A stretch of 64,000 nucleotides of DNA from Nocardia sp. CY41. GTDB lineage: Bacteria; Actinomycetota; Actinomycetes; Mycobacteriales; Mycobacteriaceae. This document shows, piece after piece, positions 1 to 7,568 of the stretch (positions within the stretch are counted from its first letter, which is position 1; each line of letters starts with the position of its first letter). The DNA is taken from contig NZ_VUOS01000032.1 in NCBI RefSeq assembly GCF_009829325.1, positions 31,788 to 95,787 of the forward strand. The letters run 5' to 3'. The translations under genes and the position numbers were made by a program. The notes beneath the pieces were generated by a model. It was not told the origin of the DNA, made no database searches, and worked only from the letters and a program-made list of their open reading frames with translations.

Positions 1-2
1 GG

Positions 3-629
3 GCATTGCGTGAACTGGCCGAGGCGCTCGCGCACCCTGCCCTGGCCTGCCCTGCGGCCGGGCTGGAACTGGTGGTGTACGGGGCGGATTTCGCCGCCGA
101 TCCGTGCGGCGCGGCCGGTTATCTCATGGACCTCAACACCGGTCCGATGTTGCCGAACCGGGTCAGCTTCGATCCGTCGGAGTCCTCGGCTTTCTGGTAC
201 GTCATCGATCGTTCCATCGCTCACCAGGCTGGGCGCCTCCTGCACGGCAAGCCCGTGCGGGAGGTCATGGCAGCCCCGTCGCCGCGCGACGTGTACGCCG
301 CGCTGCGGGCTTCGGTCCGGGAGCACGCCGGGGGAGAGGGGCATCTCGGCGACAACCGAGTCCTGAACGGCTGCCGGACGGCATCGTTCTGCCGGACGAG
401 CCGCTGGCTGGCCAAACGCCGGGCAGCACAACTGATCGCGGCCCAAGAGACAGGTTTCCGCCCCCTCATCGAAGCAGCGCTGCACAGCTTCCAGCAACCC
501 CGCTCGGCAGCACTGCACCTGCCCAGCGCGGACGTCCGCGCTTTCCTCTCCTGGGTGGAGGACTGTGTCGTCGAAGCGGCGAACCGCTCGGCAGCCGGTG
601 ATCGCTGGGGGGACGCGGGCTCCCTCTGA
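3..629 (+). CDS. AadA-like nucleotidyltransferase, DUF4111-type C-terminal region (5' end outside window)
   Basis: The reading frame is open at the left edge, so the N-terminus and probably the nucleotidyltransferase active-site motif lie outside the window. What remains, about 208 residues, resembles the C-terminal helical half of streptomycin/spectinomycin 3''-adenylyltransferases: a VLNGCRTASF stretch followed by SRWLAKRRAAQL matches the VLNACR...W..SK.EA pattern of that family. Family members adenylate aminoglycosides or act as housekeeping nucleotidyltransferases; the actual substrate cannot be told from this fragment. The gene converges on the DUF3556 gene, leaving a 144 bp gap. The assignment rests on motif memory only, so drug resistance should not be assumed. 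Confidence 0.6.
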   Translation, partial: ALRELAEALAHPALACPAAGLELVVYGADFAADPCGAAGYLMDLNTGPMLPNRVSFDPSESSAFWYVIDRSIAHQAGRLLHGKPVREVMAAPSPRDVYAALRASVREHAGGEGHLGDNRVLNGCRTASFCRTSRWLAKRRAAQLIAAQETGFRPLIEAALHSFQQPRSAALHLPSADVRAFLSWVEDCVVEAANRSAAGDRWGDAGSL

Positions 630-773
630 GGAAGACCGCGGATCCTCCGCACTCTCGAGCGGACTCGACCAGGGTTCGGGGACACGCAGCCGGAAACATG
701 TTGTTACTTGGATATGCGCATCAACGCATTGAATCACCGCAAGCCATATGCCCCCCACGAGAGCCTGACGGCG

Positions 774-2510
774 CTACTCTCGCTCGTCGAGGCTGTACTG
801 CACCCGTACCGGGACGTCGTCGGCCCAGGGCTGGCGGGTCACCATGTCGGCGACGCGTACTTCTCCGCGTTCGAACTCGCCGGTGGCGGCGTCGACGAGG
901 CGGTATTGCTGGGTCTGCTTGTGGATCGGCTGGGCGTCGAGGAGCACGACGCGAACCTCATCGGGTTCGAAGTGGCAGCGCCGGTGCATGGCGGCGATGA
1001 GTTGTTCGTTGTGCAGATGGCCGTCGCCGAAGTTCCAGCCGATGGCCGTGCTGCAGATGCGTTCGCCGTCGGTGATGGTGTACTCGTCTTCGCGACCGGG
1101 CGGCATGGCGCGGTGGACGAGCGTGAACAGCGCGCGGCCGTGGGTGTTCATGGCCCGGAAGGCGTATCCGAGATACTGCGGGATCTGCGCGCGATCCTTG
1201 CCGTAGAACCGCTCCAGCTGCGCCTGCGGCATGCTCGCAATGGCGACGATGTGTTTGCCGATCTTCTCCGCGGCCGAAGGCTTGACGCACCACATCGTGG
1301 TGTCCCAGTTTCCTGCGTAGTAGCGCATACCGGGCAGGAAGGAGATCTTGCGCGGGAAGAGGTTTCCGGCGATCACGATGCCCGCCACCGCGACGAACAG
1401 CACCGCCACCGGCACCGGGCTGCCCGCGCTGCCGAGACCGAGGTCGGCGTGGGCGACGAACAACGTGGCGATCCCGAAGATCATGAAGACGTTCCACTCC
1501 AAGGGCACGCCCATGGGTATGGCGGTCAGGATCGCCAGATGGAAGCACACCATCACGAGCGCCGCGATCACCGTCGGCCACCCACCGTGGGAGAAGAACA
1601 GCACCGGCGGAACGCACAGCTCGACGGCGGTGCCGCCGTGGGCGAAGACGCGGGACAACCGCCCCGGCCGCAGATCGTCGGGGAAGCGTTCGAAGAACGC
1701 GCGCTTGAGTGGTTTCGGCCGGAACACCGGACTGTTGGACATCATCGTGGCGACCACGAACGGGAAGTGTTTGTTGAGTTTCGAGGTGGCCGCGCCCATC
1801 CAGATGACGACGAAGACGACCTTCGCGGCGACGATCGAATCGGCTCCCGGGAGCAGGAAGGCGACCGTGAGGGTGGCGTAGACCTCGCCCCGGGCGGCGA
1901 GGAAGATCACCTTGTCGCGCAGGCCGAGTACCGCCAGCAGGCCGAGAATCGTGGCGATCTGCCAGTACGGCAGCAATCCCACGCTGGTACCCAGTTCGGG
2001 GATGGGGCCGGTGCCGTCGGACAGCACGGCGACCGTCGTCACCGCCAGCAGCGCCGCGTACAAGGCGACGTCCACCGGTGTGCGGTTGTCGCCCTCGGTG
2101 AACGGTACCCGGCGGGGCCATGGTGGCAGCCGAATGGTGTTGGGACGCAGCCAATACAGGATCGAGCCGAAAGGCGGGAAATACCGATTGTTCAACGGGC
2201 CGAATCCGCAGCCCAAGCCCACCACTTCGAACAACAATGTGTACAGCACGATCTTCTGGAAGACGATCGGCTCCGACCACCAGGCTCCGACGTCGGTGAA
2301 TCCGTCGATGCCCGCGGTGGTCAGCACGACGAGCCAGCCGCCGAGCACATAGAGGCAGATCTTTCCGACGTAGAACAGGTGCAGCGCCACGGGCGTCCCG
2401 AAGCCCACTTCCGCCCAGTGCCGGGCCATGGGCCGGATGCGTTCGGCGCGTGTGCCTTTGCTCCATTCGGTCAGGTCGACCATCGGCAGGTCGGGCTCGA
2501 GAAACCCCAT
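774..2510 (-). CDS. DUF3556-type integral membrane protein
   Basis: This 578-residue protein has about nine to ten hydrophobic segments in its first two thirds (for example LYVLGGWLVVLTT, VILFVAVAGIVIAG-type runs) and a soluble C-terminal domain of about 170 residues. The N-terminus MGFLEPDLPMVDLTEWSKG followed by ARHWAEVGFGTP is characteristic, as I recall it, of the actinobacterial DUF3556 family. Function is unknown; the family is predicted to be in the plasma membrane. The open frame extends 106 residues further upstream, but those residues are low-quality and cross the divergent Nudix gene. The ATG at 2510 is preceded by a GGAG-like ribosome site and gives the family-like N-terminus. The gene is divergent from the Nudix gene, with 136 bp between starts. 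Confidence 0.8.
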   Translation of the reverse strand: MGFLEPDLPMVDLTEWSKGTRAERIRPMARHWAEVGFGTPVALHLFYVGKICLYVLGGWLVVLTTAGIDGFTDVGAWWSEPIVFQKIVLYTLLFEVVGLGCGFGPLNNRYFPPFGSILYWLRPNTIRLPPWPRRVPFTEGDNRTPVDVALYAALLAVTTVAVLSDGTGPIPELGTSVGLLPYWQIATILGLLAVLGLRDKVIFLAARGEVYATLTVAFLLPGADSIVAAKVVFVVIWMGAATSKLNKHFPFVVATMMSNSPVFRPKPLKRAFFERFPDDLRPGRLSRVFAHGGTAVELCVPPVLFFSHGGWPTVIAALVMVCFHLAILTAIPMGVPLEWNVFMIFGIATLFVAHADLGLGSAGSPVPVAVLFVAVAGIVIAGNLFPRKISFLPGMRYYAGNWDTTMWCVKPSAAEKIGKHIVAIASMPQAQLERFYGKDRAQIPQYLGYAFRAMNTHGRALFTLVHRAMPPGREDEYTITDGERICSTAIGWNFGDGHLHNEQLIAAMHRRCHFEPDEVRVVLLDAQPIHKQTQQYRLVDAATGEFERGEVRVADMVTRQPWADDVPVRVQYSLDERE

Positions 2511-2646
2511 CAAGCACGCTCCGATCGAGAACGCCGGGGGCACGGTCCGAGCCCCGAGGTTCCCGATACGGTGACAGGTACCGCGGTCGCTGTCAACGAC
2601 TTCCTCCGGCGCACGTCGGCGGCGACGGTCGGGCAAGATCGAAGCC

Positions 2647-3345
2647 ATGGAGCCGACCCCGCGAGTGCCACTGCCCACGAACATCGACGAGTTCCGTGTG
2701 CTCGCGCACTCCCGCCTGGCCGGATTCCCGCGCGTCGAAGTGGCCGACGCGCCCGGTACGCGTCGAGCCGCGGTCGTGCTGTGCGTGGTGGAGCAGCCGG
2801 ATGGGCCGCTGTCGGTGATCGTGATCAAGCGGGCCTACCGGGGTCGCAACGCCGGTCAGTGGGGACTGCCCGGCGGCCGCCTGGACGAAGGCGAGACCGC
2901 CGAACAAGCCGCGTTGCGTGAACTGCACGAAGAATTGGGCCTGCTCGCGCGGCCCGAAGAGCTGCTCGGCGCGCTCGACGACTTCCCCGCGGCATCCGGT
3001 TTCGCGATCACGCCGCTGGTCCTGGCGCTCACCGACGCCACGCGGCTGCGGCCGAACCCGGACGAGGTCCATTCCGTGCACTTCGTCGACCTCGCCCGGC
3101 TCGCCGCCGAGGACACCCCGCACTGGGTCCGGCCCGAGGACGCGGTGCGGCAGGCGGAGCTGCGCGACGACGTGGCGCCTGCCGATGCGGCAGGCCTGTT
3201 GCAGATGCGGCTGGGCCCGAAGATGACCATTCACGCTCCGACCGGCGCGCTGCTGTGGCAATTCCGGGAAGTCGTTCTGCTCGGCACGAGCCCCGCCGCC
3301 GCTCGCGTCGCGCACTTCACCCAACCGGATTGGACCCATCGCTAG
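2647..3345 (+). CDS. Nudix hydrolase, CoA-pyrophosphatase-like
   Basis: The 232-residue protein contains a complete Nudix box, GGRLDEGETAEQAALRELHEELG (residues about 77-99; G-x5-E-x7-REL-x-EE-x-G), which binds the divalent metal and positions a pyrophosphate bond for hydrolysis. Upstream of the box lies the usual beta strand (AVVLCVVEQPDG), and downstream a FAITPLVLAL strand resembling the region after the box in CoA diphosphatases. Likely a cytosolic housekeeping or CoA/NADH-type diphosphatase; the substrate is inferred only. ATG start. The gene stands alone: it is divergent from the DUF3556 gene and is followed 88 bp later by the BioQ-like palindrome that opens the next operon. Confidence 0.85.
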   Translation: MEPTPRVPLPTNIDEFRVLAHSRLAGFPRVEVADAPGTRRAAVVLCVVEQPDGPLSVIVIKRAYRGRNAGQWGLPGGRLDEGETAEQAALRELHEELGLLARPEELLGALDDFPAASGFAITPLVLALTDATRLRPNPDEVHSVHFVDLARLAAEDTPHWVRPEDAVRQAELRDDVAPADAAGLLQMRLGPKMTIHAPTGALLWQFREVVLLGTSPAAARVAHFTQPDWTHR

Positions 3346-3433
3346 GCCGCTGGGGCCGTCCCGCTCTCCCGCCTGTCGTGCGGGAGGTTCACCGAGCGGG
3401 CCGTCGCGCGCGGCGCCGCACTCGGCCTGCTAC

Positions 3434-3450
3434 CTTGAACGTCGTTCAAG
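3434..3450. promoter_or_regulatory. BioQ-like operator in front of bioY
   Basis: A perfect palindrome, CTTGAACGTCGTTCAAG, has 8-bp arms around one central base. It contains TGAAC-N3-GTTCA, nearly the TGAAC-N3-GTTAC motif reported (from memory) for BioQ, the TetR-family biotin repressor of corynebacteria and mycobacteria. A -10-like TACCTT (3431-3436) overlaps its left arm, so bound repressor would block RNA polymerase. No bioQ gene is in this window. Confidence 0.75.
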
Positions 3451-3469
3451 TTCTATGCGGAGGGTTGTC

Positions 3470-4054
3470 GTGGAAGGTGTCGAGAACTCTCGGGAGCCGA
3501 GGGTCGCTGTTTCGGCGCGGGACATGGCGCAGATCGCCGTTTTCGCGGCGCTGATCGCGGCGCTGGGTTTGCCCGGCGCCATCACCGTCGGATTCAGCGG
3601 GGTGCCGATCACCGTGCAGACCCTCGGTGTCATCCTGGCCGGTGCGGTGCTCGGAGCACGCAAGGGCACGGCGGCGGTGCTGGTCTTCCTGGCGCTGACG
3701 ATGATCGGCCTGCCGCTGCTGTCTGGCGGCCGTACCGGCCTGACGGCGCTGGCGGGTCCCAGTGCCGGATACCTGATCGGCTGGGTTCCCGCGGCGCTGT
3801 TCATCGGACTGTGCACCGCTCGCATCCTGCCGAAATACCCGATCGCGCTCGGCTTGCTGATCAACGCCGTCGGTGGCCTGCTGATCATCTACTTCTTCGG
3901 CACCGTGGGCCTGCTGCTGCGCACCGATCTGGGAGCCGGGGCCGCCGTCACCACCAACTGGGCGTTCGTTCCCGGCGACCTGCTCAAAGTCGTCGTCGCG
4001 AGCGTGGTGGCCAAGGGAGTGCACCGCGCATACCCCGGTCTGATCCGTGCCTAG
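3470..4054 (+). CDS. bioY: biotin ECF transporter S component BioY
   Basis: BioY is the membrane substrate-binding subunit of the biotin energy-coupling-factor transporter. The protein has about six hydrophobic segments, starts its core with SARDMAQIAVFAALIAALG, and carries the family stretch GVPITVQTLGVILAGAVLG (about residues 45-63) and a GPSAGYLIGW loop. An ATG at 3455 would add five residues but sits five bases after the operator with no ribosome site. The GTG at 3470 follows GGAGGG (3459-3464) at good spacing and leaves room for a transcription start, so I prefer it. First gene of a six-gene overlapping operon that also encodes the ATPase (BioM) and transmembrane coupling protein (BioN). 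Likely repressed when biotin is plentiful. Confidence 0.93.
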   Translation: MEGVENSREPRVAVSARDMAQIAVFAALIAALGLPGAITVGFSGVPITVQTLGVILAGAVLGARKGTAAVLVFLALTMIGLPLLSGGRTGLTALAGPSAGYLIGWVPAALFIGLCTARILPKYPIALGLLINAVGGLLIIYFFGTVGLLLRTDLGAGAAVTTNWAFVPGDLLKVVVASVVAKGVHRAYPGLIRA

Positions 4055-5168
4055 TCCCGAACTCGGCGGCGCGGGCGACGCGCCTGCCCTCGACGTCGGC
4101 GGCAGGCGCTACACCTACCGCGACCTCGACCGCGCGATCGAGCGGTGCATCGACCGTGATCCGGACGCGGTCGTGTACGACGCGTCGGACCTCCCGGTCG
4201 CGGACGCGCTGATCCGCGTCTGCGCCGCGGCCCGGCGCGGCATCCCGGTCCGCGTCGAGGATCCCGCCGCTCGTCCGCACCGCCCAGGTATCCCGCCCGG
4301 GGCGTTTCTACTGGTGGCGACCTCGGGCTCGACCGGTCGTCCCCGGCCGCTCGCGCGGACGGCCGCCTCCTGGTACGACAGCTTTCCCGCCTTCACCGCG
4401 ATCACCGGCGTCGCACCGGCCGACCGCGTGCTGATCACCGGGCCGCTGTACGCGACCATGCACCTGTTCGGCGCGCTGCACGCGCTGTGGCGCGGCGCGT
4501 GTGTCACCGACGACCCGGCGCGGGCCACCGTCGTGCACGCGGTGCCCGCGGTACTGCGCGAGGTGGTGCGCACCTGCCCGCGCCTGCGCACCGCGATCGT
4601 CGCGGGCATCGCGCTCGACGACGGTGCGCTGGCGGCGGCCGCGGGCATCGACGTCGTCGAGTACTACGGGTCCTCGGAGGTCTCGCTCGTGGCGGCGCGC
4701 CGCGTACCCCAGCCGATGCGGCTGATCGACGGGGTCGAGGCCGAAGTGCGCGACGGACTGCTCTTCGTCCGGTCGCCCTACCGTGTTCTGGGCGCACCCG
4801 ACTGGTTCGGCGTCGGCGATCTCGCGGAACTCGGTGCGGACCGCGAGTTGACCGTGCTCGGCAGGGGTGACTGCGCGATCAACGTCGGCGGCACCGTGGT
4901 GGTCGCCGAGGATGTGGAACGCGTGTTGGCATCGCTCGACGGCATCGTCGCGGTGGCCGTCATCGGCTCGCCGCATGCCGTCTTGGGTCAAACCGTCACG
5001 GCCGCCGTGCAATTGGAGCACGGCGCCGGACTCGCCGAGATCCGGTCGCGAGCACGTCGGGTGCTGGCCAAGGAGGCGATGCCACGCCGCTGGGTGCCAC
5101 TGCCCGCCCTGCCCAGGACCGCGGCCGGAAAGGTGGCCAGGGGGCGGCTGAAAGACTTGCTGACATGA
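4047..5168 (+). CDS. short acyl-CoA ligase (AMP-forming), YhfT-like
   Basis: Class I adenylate-forming enzyme that would activate a carboxylic acid with ATP and load it on CoA. Visible motifs are the P-loop-like ATSGSTGRPRPL (about residue 93), VEYYGSSEVSL (acyl-adenylate motif), a GRGDCAINVGG-type hinge and the C-terminal lysine in PRTAAGKVARGRL. At 373 residues it is about 100 shorter than most relatives because the N-terminal subdomain before the ATP loop is compressed. The GTG start overlaps the bioY stop by 8 bp, so translation is probably coupled. Bacillus subtilis has a comparable grouping of bioY, ligase and thiolase (yhfU-T-S). Its natural acid is unknown; a pimelate-like or biotin-related acid is only an inference. 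Confidence 0.85.
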   Translation: MPSPELGGAGDAPALDVGGRRYTYRDLDRAIERCIDRDPDAVVYDASDLPVADALIRVCAAARRGIPVRVEDPAARPHRPGIPPGAFLLVATSGSTGRPRPLARTAASWYDSFPAFTAITGVAPADRVLITGPLYATMHLFGALHALWRGACVTDDPARATVVHAVPAVLREVVRTCPRLRTAIVAGIALDDGALAAAAGIDVVEYYGSSEVSLVAARRVPQPMRLIDGVEAEVRDGLLFVRSPYRVLGAPDWFGVGDLAELGADRELTVLGRGDCAINVGGTVVVAEDVERVLASLDGIVAVAVIGSPHAVLGQTVTAAVQLEHGAGLAEIRSRARRVLAKEAMPRRWVPLPALPRTAAGKVARGRLKDLLT

Positions 5169-6292
5169 GTCCCGTTCCCGTTCTGGTAGCGCCGTATCGC
5201 ACGCCGATCGGCAACGCGGGCCACGGATTCGCGAACCTGACCACCACCGACTTGGCCGCTCCCGTGCTGCGCGCGGTGCTGACGTCGCTGCGCGGCGCCG
5301 GCATCGACGCCGAGGTGGACGACGTGGTGCTCGGCAACTGCCTCGGACCCGGCGGAGATCCCGCACGGGTCGCCGCGTTGCGGGCGGGACTGGGTGTGCA
5401 CGTTCCGGGCGTCACCGTGGATCGGCAGTGCGGGTCGGGCCTCGACGCGGTGATGCAGGCGGCGTTGCGCGTGCGCAGCGGCGCGGACGACCTCGTCCTC
5501 GCCGGAGGGGTCGAATCGGCGAGCACCGCCCCGTGGCGGTTCTGGCCGCCCGTGGGAGACGCCGACCCCGTGCGCTACACCCGCGCTCCTTTCGCGCCGC
5601 CGGGATTTCCCGATCCGGACATGGGGGTGGCAGCCGACGATCTCGCGCGAGCGCGCGGGATCAGCCGGGAGCGGCAGGACGCCTACGCGGCCCGCTCGCA
5701 CACCCGCGCCGCGGCCGCGGACTTCGCCGCGGAGATCGTGCCGATCGGCGACGTGCACCGGGACGAACGCATCCGTCCGGGCATGACCGCGACCCGGCTC
5801 GCGCGTCTGCGCCCGAGCTTCGGCGCCGACGGCACGGCAACCGCCGGCAATTCCTGCGGCATCTCCGACGGAGCCGCGGCTATGGCGGTCACCACCGAGG
5901 CGTGCGCCGCCGGGCTGCCCGCGCTGCGGATTCTCGGCTGCGCGGTCGCCGGTTCCGACCCGGCGTATCCCGGCCTCGGTCCCGTGCCCGCGATCCGTAA
6001 ACTGCTGCGCCGCACCGGCGTCGGCGTAGCCGACCTCGGCGTCGTCGAGATCACCGAGGCGTTCGCGTCGGTGGTGCTGGCGGTGGCGGACGAACTGGGT
6101 CTCGACGAATCCACGATCTGCCCGCAGGGCGGCGCCATCGCGATGGGTCATCCCTGGGGCGCTTCGGGAGCGATCCTGCTGGTGCGGCTGGCGAGCCAGA
6201 TGCTCCGTGCGGACGGCCCGGCGCTCGGGCTCGCGGCCTGCGCCATCGGCGGCGGACAGGGTATCGCCGTACTCGTGGAGCGCGTGTCGTGA
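5165..6292 (+). CDS. thiolase / acetyl-CoA C-acyltransferase, YhfS-like
   Basis: Complete 375-residue thiolase. The nucleophilic cysteine lies in VTVDRQCGSGLDAV (about residue 88), the conserved histidine in AIAMGHPWGASGA, and the second catalytic cysteine in ACAIGGGQG near the C-terminus. GNSCGISDGAAAM and ITEAFASV are further family blocks. The enzyme would condense or cleave acyl-CoA units in the cytosol. The ATG overlaps the ligase stop (ATGA), and the stop overlaps the next gene by 4 bp. Its place inside a biotin-uptake operon suggests a role connected to biotin or a biotin precursor rather than general beta-oxidation, but the direction and substrate are unknown. Confidence 0.9.
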   Translation: MSPVPVLVAPYRTPIGNAGHGFANLTTTDLAAPVLRAVLTSLRGAGIDAEVDDVVLGNCLGPGGDPARVAALRAGLGVHVPGVTVDRQCGSGLDAVMQAALRVRSGADDLVLAGGVESASTAPWRFWPPVGDADPVRYTRAPFAPPGFPDPDMGVAADDLARARGISRERQDAYAARSHTRAAAADFAAEIVPIGDVHRDERIRPGMTATRLARLRPSFGADGTATAGNSCGISDGAAAMAVTTEACAAGLPALRILGCAVAGSDPAYPGLGPVPAIRKLLRRTGVGVADLGVVEITEAFASVVLAVADELGLDESTICPQGGAIAMGHPWGASGAILLVRLASQMLRADGPALGLAACAIGGGQGIAVLVERVS

Positions 6293-6969
6293 GTGAGATC
6301 GTCTTCGAGTCGGTGAGCCACCGCTTCGGTGAGCGAGAAGTGTTGCGCGACATCAGCCTGCGGATCACCGAACGCCGCGTCGGCATCATCGGGTCCAACG
6401 GTTCCGGCAAATCGACGTTGGCGCGCATGATCAACGGCTTGCTGGCGCCGAGTTCCGGGACGGTCACGGTCGACGGCGTGGACGCCTCCCGCAAGGGCGC
6501 GCTGGTACGGCGGAAGGTGGGGTTCGTCTTCACCGATCCCGATACGCAGATCGTGATGCCGACGGTCGCCGAGGATCTCGCGTTCTCCCTGCGGCGCAGC
6601 GGGTTGAAAAAACCGGAGATCGCGGCGCGCGTCGGGGAGATCCTGGAACGCTTCGGGCTCGCCGGCCATGCCGAACACCCCTCGCATCTGTTGTCCGGCG
6701 GCCAGAAACAGTTGCTCGCCCTCGGCGCGGTCCTGATCCGGCGGCCGGAGGTGATCGTCGCCGACGAGCCGACCACACTGCTGGACCTGCGCAACGCCAG
6801 GATCGTCGCGGGCGCGCTGGACGCCGTCGACCAGCAGGTGATCGTCGTGACGCACCAGCTGTCGCTGCTGGAGAGCTTCGAGCGCGTCATCGTGATCGAT
6901 GACGGCGCGGTGGCGTTCGACGGAACGCCCGGCGACGCCGTCGCGGCCTACCGAGCGGCGGTCGAATGA
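6289..6969 (+). CDS. bioM: biotin ECF transporter ATPase BioM
   Basis: ABC ATPase of 226 residues with Walker A GSNGSGKST (about residues 36-44), Q-loop region DPDTQIVM, signature LSGGQKQLLALG, Walker B VIVADEPTTLLD and H-loop VVTHQLS. It is the energy-coupling A subunit that, with BioN, drives biotin import by BioY. It starts with GTG at 6289, overlapping the thiolase stop by 4 bp, and its own stop overlaps bioN by 4 bp. Adjacent bioN and upstream bioY in one operon make the biotin assignment stronger than for an isolated EcfA protein. Confidence 0.93.
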   Translation: MSEIVFESVSHRFGEREVLRDISLRITERRVGIIGSNGSGKSTLARMINGLLAPSSGTVTVDGVDASRKGALVRRKVGFVFTDPDTQIVMPTVAEDLAFSLRRSGLKKPEIAARVGEILERFGLAGHAEHPSHLLSGGQKQLLALGAVLIRRPEVIVADEPTTLLDLRNARIVAGALDAVDQQVIVVTHQLSLLESFERVIVIDDGAVAFDGTPGDAVAAYRAAVE

Positions 6970-7568
6970 TCGGGCTCTACCGTCCGGGCGATTCCCCGCT
7001 GCACCGGCTGCCCGCCGGGGTGAAGCTGGTGCTGCTGCTGGTGTCGATCGTGGCCGCCACGGTGTTCGTGCGGACTCCGCCGCAGGTGGCGGGCGCCGCC
7101 GGTGCGGTGGCGGGGCTGTTCGCGGTGGCCGGGATCCCGTGGCGAGTCGCGCTGGCGCAACTGCGCCCGCTGGTGTGGATGCTGTTGCTGATCGGCGTGT
7201 TCCAGGTGCTGTTGACGTCGCCCGCGCGGGCCGCGGTGGTGTGCGGCGTGCTGGTGATCTCGGTGGCGCTCGCGGCGCTGTTCACCCTCACCACGCGGGT
7301 GAGCGACATGCTGGACGCGGTGACCCGATGGCTGCGGCCTCTGCGCGGGATGGGTGTCGACCCCGAGCGGGTCGGATTGCTGCTGGCGCTGGCCATCCGA
7401 TGTGTCCCCTTGCTGGCCGGGATCGTGCACGACGTCGCCGAGGCGCGGCGCGCTCGCGGCCTGCAGTGGTCGATGACGGCACTGGTCACGCCGGTGCTGG
7501 TGCGGGCGCTGCGGACCGCCGACGCGATGGGCGACGCCCTCGCCGCGCGGGGAGTGGACGATGCCTGA
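6966..7568 (+). CDS. bioN: biotin ECF transporter transmembrane protein BioN
   Basis: A 200-residue EcfT-type coupling protein with four to five hydrophobic segments (for example VKLVLLLVSIVAATVFV and WMLLLIGVFQVLL). Two Ala-Arg-Gly coupling motifs typical of EcfT are visible, ARRARGLQ at about residue 160 and ALAARGVDD at the C-terminus; they contact the ATPase. The ATG overlaps the bioM stop (ATGA), and the end overlaps the second ligase by 8 bp. Together with BioY and BioM it completes a dedicated, three-component biotin importer in the cytoplasmic membrane. Confidence 0.93.
   Translation: MIGLYRPGDSPLHRLPAGVKLVLLLVSIVAATVFVRTPPQVAGAAGAVAGLFAVAGIPWRVALAQLRPLVWMLLLIGVFQVLLTSPARAAVVCGVLVISVALAALFTLTTRVSDMLDAVTRWLRPLRGMGVDPERVGLLLALAIRCVPLLAGIVHDVAEARRARGLQWSMTALVTPVLVRALRTADAMGDALAARGVDDA

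Noticed and set aside
708..2921. 737-codon open frame on the plus strand
   Set aside because: It is the reverse of the DUF3556 and Nudix region; composition is Arg/His/Gln-rich and no domain is visible.
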